Assembly (NCBI GenBank): GCA_003697105.1
Contig: RFFQ01000104.1
Location: 1 to 9,879, forward strand
Direction of reading: 5' to 3'
From: Gemmatimonadota bacterium
GTDB taxonomy: Bacteria; 4572-55; J002
Length of the DNA: 9,879 nt
Shown: positions 5,870 through 9,879 of the stretch, piece after piece
Layout: every line of letters starts with the position of its first letter
How positions within the stretch are numbered: the first letter of the stretch is position 1
Position numbers and translations under genes: made by a program
The notes under the pieces: generated by a model
Database searches by the model: none
Told to the model about the DNA's origin: nothing
What the model saw: the letters and a program-made list of their open reading frames with translations, nothing else

Positions 5870-8854
5870 TTAGTTTTGGTTTATACGATTCCACTGCCGT
5901 TTGGCTTCCTGACCAAATTCATCATTGGGATGGTCTTCTATCACTTTTTGATAGGTCAACTTTGCTTCATGAATATTATTTAAATGTTCGTAGCAACGAG
6001 CGGCTTTCAACATCGCCCGCGCCACCCACGCCGTATGCTCCGAATACAAATACCGGATACGCAGAAATTCCACTGCCGCTTTTTCGTAATCTGCTAACTG
6101 AAAATACACCTCACCGATATAAAATTGTGCCTCGACCGCCGTCTCATCAGAACGATGGTTGGTCACTTGCGTTAAGTGGTCGAGGGCATCGCTGTAAATT
6201 CGATCCTGAATGAGGAGTTTACCCAGTTCCAAATGTGCTTTATCCGCCGCTACGGTTGTGGGATAATTCTGGATGGTATGTTGGAACGTTGTCCGCGCCT
6301 CAATGCGCTGTTTTAATTGCAATTGGCACACACCGAGATAGTATAACGCATCCGCCACACGCACGTGTTGGGGATAGGTGTTGATTAAGGCTTCAAAATC
6401 GTTGGCTGCCGGTGCATACCGCTGTTGTTGGTATTGAATGAGTGCCATATTGAAGAGTGCTTCCGGGGCGGTTTCCCGGTCACTGTATTGTTCCACCACC
6501 GCTTGGTAATGAATATAGGCGTTGGTCAAATCATTGAGTTCCAAATATGCCGCACCCATCCACATATAGGCATCATCCGCATACTCACTTTGGGGGTAAT
6601 CCGTGATAACTTTTCGATATTCCTGAATGGCAGTTTCAAACTGGTTTAAATTGAAATACAATTCTCCTTTACGAAATTGCAATCCGGCGGCAAATTCCGT
6701 TTTTGGATGTTGACGGATGTATTCATCCGCCACGTTGACCGCCTCCTCGTCGCGCCCCATTTGGATGTATGCCCATTGCAGCCCGCTAATGGCATCATCC
6801 ACCCACTCGCTCTGGGGATAATGTTCAATTACTTTGCGATACGCCATCACCGCTTCCTCGTAGTTTCCCAAATTAAAAAGGCAATCCCCAATGGCATATT
6901 GTGCCCGGTCGGCATAGTTGCTGGCGGGATTATCGTTAATCACTTGGGAATATGCTTTGACGGCGTCCTGAAATCGATTTTGTTTAAAGTAAACAGTACC
7001 GACATTGAATTGAGCTTCCGCCCGGAGCGGGCTTTGTGGAAAATCACGGATCAAGAGCTGGTAACGGCTCACGGCGGCATCATATTGTTCCAGTTGGTCC
7101 AGACAATCCCCGATCCGGAGGTACGCATCGTCCACAAATTCAGAATCACCGTAACGTTGAATCAGGTATTCCAAGGCAGTAATCGCCTCGGAAAACTGCT
7201 GTTGGTTAAAAAGCGATTCTCCAATTTGGCGCTGGCTCTCCGGAGCAAAAGAACTTTGGGGATAATTTTGGGTCACGGCGGAGAAATCCACCACCGCCCG
7301 GTCATATTTGCCGAGTTGGAAGTAACACCACCCGCGCCCGTAGTATGCTGCTGCCGTCATGGAGCTTTCAGGATAATCGCTTAGAATCCGGTTGTACGCA
7401 TTAAGCGCCTCGGTATATTTTTTTTGGGCAAATTGGCTTTCACCCAACCAATAAAGAACTTCTGGGGCGTCTTCATGGGCGGCATGTGTTGCCAGAAAAT
7501 CCTGAAAAATCGCCACCGCTTCGGCATAGCGCTGTGTCTGGTAACGCGCTAACCCTTGTTTGTACCGGGCGCGGATGGCAAAATCGTGGTAAGGGTGATT
7601 TTGAATAACTAAACCATAGCTAACAAAGCTGGCTTCATATTGCCCCATTTCGTACTGGCACTCTGCTATCATATACTGTGCGGCAGCAATCAGCGTGGAA
7701 TCCGACCCCGCCAGCAGGTCTTCGTAGCGCTGTTTTGCTTCAGCAAATGCCCGTTTCCGGAACAAGAGCCGGGCAATGGCAAATTCCGCATCATCCCGCA
7801 GGTCACTTTGGGGGAATTTTTCGATCATTTGCCGGAAAATAACCTCCGCTTGGGTCAACCGGTTAAGCCGTTCGTAGCAAATACCGCTGTTGAATAGGGC
7901 ATCATCCGCATAATCGGATTGGGGAAATTGGCTGTACACCTCGCGGAACGCTTCTGCCGCGGCTTCAAACTGCTCTTGAGCAAAGTACGTTTTAGCAATA
8001 CCAAATTGAAGTTGGTCTGCATAAGCGCTGCCGGTATGGGTGCGCAAGCCTTGCTGGTAGGTCTGCCGGGCTTGATCATATTCCTGCAAAAAATAGAGGG
8101 CTTCGCCGAGCAAATAGCGCCCTTCCACGGCATAACCCGCATCAGGTGTCGCTTCCAAAAGGGATGCCAACCCGTCGCGAGCCTCCGCATAGCGCCCTTG
8201 ATAAAAAAGCGCCCGGTACAACTGAAATTGACTGCCCGGCACGAGGGAACTTTGCGGGAACTCCTCCACCACCTTGCGAAATGCCCCGGCGGCTTTGACC
8301 TGATCATTCAACTGGCGGTAGCACCAACCCAACGAATAAAACGCATAAGGTTCCACCCGGGACCCACCATATTCCAAAATGACCGTTTGGTACGCTTTAA
8401 TCGCTTTCGGGAAATCCTGTAATTTGAAGTAACATTCACCAATCCAATACTGCGCCTCGCTACAGATAGCCCCCTCACATTGACTCAGTGCCTGCTGGTA
8501 AAATTCCAGTGCGGTGTCGTAGTCCTGCTGGTCAAAGTGAATCTTACCCAACCGGAAATTCGCCTCATCCAGAAACGTGCTTGTGGGATATTTTGCCAGC
8601 AACAACTGATATTCATAGGTTGCCCGTTGGAGTTTGCCGGAAAAAAATAGACTTTCGGCTTTTAAGTACTGTGCCTCGTGCAACCGCCCGTCCGTGGGAT
8701 AGGTTGTAATAAACCGGTCTAATTCTTCCACGGCTAACCCGTACAATTTATCAGTAAACAGACCCTTTGCCGTGCGCCAATCTCGATCCGCATTGGAGGC
8801 GTAAGCTGGATGTAGCGCGGCAAGAAAAAACAACACCAATAGCCCTTTTTTCAT
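5870..8854 (-). CDS. Exported tetratricopeptide-repeat protein with about 25 repeats
   Basis: 994 residues from the ATG at 8854. That start has GAGGG 5 nt upstream and gives a textbook signal peptide, MKKGLLVLFFLAALHPAYA. The in-frame ATG at 8866 has no ribosome binding site. The whole mature protein is TPR repeats of about 36 residues. Each repeat closes with a YPQS-like phrase; I count 25, including YPTDGR, FPQSSL, FPQSDY, YPESSM, YPQSSF, YGDSEF, NPASNY, YPQSEW, YPQSEY, YPQHVR and HPNDEF. Helix A carries A-x-Y-x-L/I-G-x-x-Y/C-F and helix B carries Y-x-x-A-I/V-x-x-Y/F. TPR solenoids are protein-binding scaffolds. With an export signal and no membrane segment, this one is periplasmic or envelope-associated, resembling the TPR part of YbgF/CpoB and BamD but much longer. 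No other domain is seen. It is the first gene of the minus-strand operon. Confidence 0.92.
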   Translation of the reverse strand: MKKGLLVLFFLAALHPAYASNADRDWRTAKGLFTDKLYGLAVEELDRFITTYPTDGRLHEAQYLKAESLFFSGKLQRATYEYQLLLAKYPTSTFLDEANFRLGKIHFDQQDYDTALEFYQQALSQCEGAICSEAQYWIGECYFKLQDFPKAIKAYQTVILEYGGSRVEPYAFYSLGWCYRQLNDQVKAAGAFRKVVEEFPQSSLVPGSQFQLYRALFYQGRYAEARDGLASLLEATPDAGYAVEGRYLLGEALYFLQEYDQARQTYQQGLRTHTGSAYADQLQFGIAKTYFAQEQFEAAAEAFREVYSQFPQSDYADDALFNSGICYERLNRLTQAEVIFRQMIEKFPQSDLRDDAEFAIARLLFRKRAFAEAKQRYEDLLAGSDSTLIAAAQYMIAECQYEMGQYEASFVSYGLVIQNHPYHDFAIRARYKQGLARYQTQRYAEAVAIFQDFLATHAAHEDAPEVLYWLGESQFAQKKYTEALNAYNRILSDYPESSMTAAAYYGRGWCYFQLGKYDRAVVDFSAVTQNYPQSSFAPESQRQIGESLFNQQQFSEAITALEYLIQRYGDSEFVDDAYLRIGDCLDQLEQYDAAVSRYQLLIRDFPQSPLRAEAQFNVGTVYFKQNRFQDAVKAYSQVINDNPASNYADRAQYAIGDCLFNLGNYEEAVMAYRKVIEHYPQSEWVDDAISGLQWAYIQMGRDEEAVNVADEYIRQHPKTEFAAGLQFRKGELYFNLNQFETAIQEYRKVITDYPQSEYADDAYMWMGAAYLELNDLTNAYIHYQAVVEQYSDRETAPEALFNMALIQYQQQRYAPAANDFEALINTYPQHVRVADALYYLGVCQLQLKQRIEARTTFQHTIQNYPTTVAADKAHLELGKLLIQDRIYSDALDHLTQVTNHRSDETAVEAQFYIGEVYFQLADYEKAAVEFLRIRYLYSEHTAWVARAMLKAARCYEHLNNIHEAKLTYQKVIEDHPNDEFGQEAKRQWNRINQN

Positions 8855-8859
8855 GGTAT

Positions 8860-8864
8860 CCCTC
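8860..8864 (-). promoter_or_regulatory. Shine-Dalgarno sequence that selects the ATG at 8854
   Basis: GAGGG lies 5 nt upstream of ATG 8854 and partly overlaps the alternative ATG at 8866, which has no purine-rich site ahead of it. The shorter start is therefore preferred. Confidence 0.7.
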
Positions 8865-8881
8865 ATGGTTATATCAATACA

Positions 8882-8890
8882 ATTATAGCA
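8882..8890 (-). promoter_or_regulatory. Extended -10 promoter of the TPR-led operon
   Basis: On the minus strand TGCTATAAT is a perfect consensus -10 hexamer with a TGn extension. It ends 27 nt before the ATG at 8854, so transcription would start near 8875. No TTGACA-like -35 lies at 16-18 nt, which extended -10 promoters tolerate. A TTTG occurs upstream, but its 16-nt spacing does not fit the Bacteroidetes-type pattern as I remember it. The region is strongly AT-rich, as promoters are. Confidence 0.6.
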
Positions 8891-8906
8891 CTTGATTTAT
8901 ACCCAA

Positions 8907-8925
8907 ATATACAAAGACCGTATAT
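8907..8925. promoter_or_regulatory. Inverted repeat upstream of the TPR promoter, possible operator
   Basis: ATATAC (8907-8912) and GTATAT (8920-8925) are perfect 6-bp arms around AAAGACC. The centre is about 41 nt upstream of the predicted transcription start, where a class II activator or a repressor could bind. The arms are AT-rich, so chance is a real alternative. Confidence 0.3.
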
Positions 8926-8941
8926 TTTTTGCAACAATTAT

Positions 8942-9070
8942 TTAACGCTGCAAAATCCATTCAAAGCGCTTGCTATTATGGGTCACGCCGGAGACGGCTG
9001 TGTTGTTGAATTGTTGAGCTGGGGAATCTAAACCAAATGTGGCGTATTCGCCTTTCCTGATGGAACTGCC
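8942..9070 (-). pseudogene. Possible remnant of a coding region (42 codons, no start)
   Basis: On the minus strand a frame bounded by TAA at 9073-9071 and TAA at 8944-8942 stays open for 42 codons with a natural-looking composition. It includes GEYATFGLD, QFNNTAVSGV and a terminal FEWILQR. It contains no ATG, GTG or TTG start with a ribosome binding site, and it lies downstream of the terminator of the neighbouring gene. The wording G-E-Y-x-x-x-G, then N-N-x-x-V, is loosely reminiscent of lamin-tail-type repeats in secreted proteins, but that is weak. It may be a decayed C-terminal fragment or chance. Confidence 0.25.
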
Positions 9071-9102
9071 TTACTCCTGCAAGTGGATTGCCAACCGGTC
9101 AC

Positions 9103-9141
9103 AAAAAAACGTCCGAAACCATCGGGTGATTTCGGACGTTT
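9103..9141 (-). terminator. Rho-independent terminator of the cohesin-like gene
   Basis: On the minus strand AAACGTCCGAAA (9141-9130) and TTTCGGACGTTT (9118-9107) form a perfect 12-bp stem with an 11-nt loop, and the T run continues to 9103. The hairpin begins 36 nt after the TAG stop at 9178. The stem, loop and T-tract are textbook, and they mark the transcriptional boundary between the cohesin-like gene and the TPR-led operon. Confidence 0.9.
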
Positions 9142-9177
9142 GCAACCGCTAGCGGTATGACGGAGAAAATAGAAATC

Positions 9178-9765
9178 CTATTCCTCCTCGTCCTGAAAAT
9201 CCGCTTTAATCTTGCCCCAACTGGAACTGCCCACATCGCTGACACCGATTCCAACCTCCGTTGCCGCCCAATTCTCCACCGGAATGGAATCATTGGGACC
9301 GGGAATCGCGACGCAACGTAGCAGGTCAGACCGGTAATTACCGGTAATCCGAAAATTGATGGGACAAACCCCCTCACCCACCGCCGTGAAGGTCACGGAA
9401 CAGAGTTCTCCAGAGCCATACGCGCACGGCAGGTCACCATTTCGCACAAAGGCAAAGGTGTAATTGCTCCACCCTTGTTCATCCGGGGGATAGGCGCCCA
9501 GCGGCGCCTGACATTCGCCCACATCCAACATAAATTGCCCAAACGTCCATGATTCTGGATTGACATTGAGTAGAGATTGATCATATTCCAACGTGATGGA
9601 AACACCGCCTAATGAATCCACATCGGTCACGTACACATAAACAGTGACTTGCTGATTGAGTTCGATCCGCCCGTTTGGCGCATCGGTCTCCAAATAGACC
9701 TCTGTGGCGAGCGCCACCGTAGCGGTTAGCAACACGACCCATAAGGTACTGAAAAAATAGCGCAT
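9178..9765 (-). CDS. Secreted protein with a cohesin-like domain
   Basis: 195 residues. The signal peptide is about 1-20, with a likely cut in ALA-TE. Residues 22-145 form one beta-sandwich of cohesin type: L-N-Q-Q-V-T-V-x-V-x-V-x-D-V-D-S-L-G-G (36-54) and V-S-I-T-L-E-Y-D-x-S-L-L-x-V (55-68) match the first strands of cohesins and related carbohydrate-binding folds, and GSGELCSVTFTAVGEG (117-132) matches the later G-x-L-x-x-x-x-F strand. In cellulosomes cohesins bind dockerins. In this setting, single cohesin-like domains occur in many secreted proteins of unknown role, and no dockerin is visible here. Cysteines at 85, 114, 122, 134 and 151 may form disulfides after export. The C-terminus has SSSWGKIKADF (180-190) and a final acidic tail. 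AAGGAG is 5 nt before ATG. It follows the right-edge gene by 38 nt and ends at a strong terminator, so it is last in that unit. Confidence 0.82.
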   Translation of the reverse strand: MRYFFSTLWVVLLTATVALATEVYLETDAPNGRIELNQQVTVYVYVTDVDSLGGVSITLEYDQSLLNVNPESWTFGQFMLDVGECQAPLGAYPPDEQGWSNYTFAFVRNGDLPCAYGSGELCSVTFTAVGEGVCPINFRITGNYRSDLLRCVAIPGPNDSIPVENWAATEVGIGVSDVGSSSWGKIKADFQDEEE

Positions 9766-9803
9766 GGTAACTCCTTTATATAAAATAAGTTAAATCCAAA
9801 TGA

Positions 9804-9879
9804 TTATTTCAACAAAATCATCCGCAGGGTTTTGGATTCCAATCCCGCCCTCAAGCGGTAGAGGTACACTCCACTTGCA
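9804..9879 (-). CDS. C-terminal sorting/FlgD-like tail of a large secreted protein (partial)
   Basis: The minus strand is open from the window edge to TAA at 9806-9804, giving 24 complete codons. They read A-S-G-V-Y-L-Y-R-L-x-A-G-L-x-S-K-T-x-R-M-I-L-L-K. This is the last hairpin of the FlgD Ig-like or type IX secretion type A sorting domain: LASGVYFYRL, then turn residues, then K-x-M-x-L-x-K at the extreme C-terminus. Proteins with this tail are exported and, where a type IX system exists, passed across the outer membrane and anchored or released. Only the tail is in view, so the functional domains are unknown. The cohesin-like gene starts 38 nt downstream without a terminator between them, which suggests cotranscription. 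Confidence 0.75.
   Translation of the reverse strand, partial: ASGVYLYRLRAGLESKTLRMILLK

Larger units (their letters stand above)
8867..9177. other. 311-nt intergenic region between the cohesin-like gene and the TPR gene
   Basis: Reading on the minus strand, it holds the intrinsic terminator of the cohesin-like gene (9103-9141), then the possible coding remnant (8942-9070), then an AT-rich stretch with the inverted repeat and extended -10 promoter of the TPR operon. A short hairpin with a GAGA loop (8984-9002) is also present. I see no tRNA, small ORF with a ribosome binding site, riboswitch or insertion-sequence end. Confidence 0.7.

Noticed and set aside
6677-7384. A 235-codon plus-strand open frame inside the TPR gene
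   Set aside because: It is antisense to the repeat-rich TPR gene, whose repeating codons keep the opposite strand open. The peptide resembles no protein and has no ribosome binding site.
5870-8854. Spaced repeats that could suggest a CRISPR-like or minisatellite array
   Set aside because: The repeats are imperfect, about 110 nt long, in frame and explained by TPR motifs.
8984-9002. Hairpin CAC-GCCG-GAGA-CGGC-t-GTG as a small RNA element
   Set aside because: It has a 7-bp stem with one bulge and no T-tract or conserved context; it is too weak to call.

Overview
The window is about 50% GC bacterial DNA from a Gram-negative (diderm) organism. An Omp85-type outer-membrane assembly protein, several Sec signal peptides and a small outer-membrane-like protein all imply an outer membrane. 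At the right edge is a C-terminal tail of the FlgD-like/type IX sorting kind, next to a secreted protein with a cohesin-like domain. Together with an N-terminal-signal, 25-repeat TPR protein, this points to the FCB group or a neighbouring candidate phylum (KSB1, Zixibacteria or Calditrichota-like). That placement is inference, because no rRNA or other marker gene is present.

Layout. Left edge, plus strand: the last codons of an unidentified gene, then a small exported beta-rich protein (123-608). It converges on a long minus-strand cluster, and a hairpin lies between them. In transcription order the minus cluster is: a periplasmic TPR-repeat protein (8854-5870), an 81-residue antitoxin-like protein (5851-5606), an UshA-like protein (5609-4641), a sigma-54-dependent NtrC-type response regulator (4626-3262), a conserved protein of unknown function (3254-2469), and a three-POTRA Omp85 protein (2402-684). 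The first five are spaced 18 nt, -4 nt (ATGA overlap), 14 nt and 7 nt apart, so they look like one operon. The Omp85 gene follows after 66 nt. An extended -10 promoter sits just upstream of the TPR gene. Further upstream, on the same strand, are a cohesin-like secreted protein with a strong intrinsic terminator and, at the right edge, the tail of a large secreted protein.

Main discovery: the UshA-like gene is interrupted at codon 56 by an in-frame TGA. Reading through it restores a 322-residue protein with a lipoprotein-type signal and a Cys-Gly-TGA motif, where relatives of this family as I remember them carry Cys-Gly-Cys. A hairpin downstream of the TGA matches the E. coli fdhF SECIS element in spacing, in the U bulge and in a G-rich apical loop. 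The gene is therefore best read as a selenoprotein. In addition, almost every metal-ligand position expected of a 5'-nucleotidase-type metallophosphatase is substituted, which suggests that the Cys/Sec motif, not phosphoester hydrolysis, is the working site.

How the genes may work together (inference): an exported TPR scaffold, a Sec-containing lipoprotein-like factor and an Omp85 barrel would act in the cell envelope, and a response regulator without a kinase beside it would control something related.
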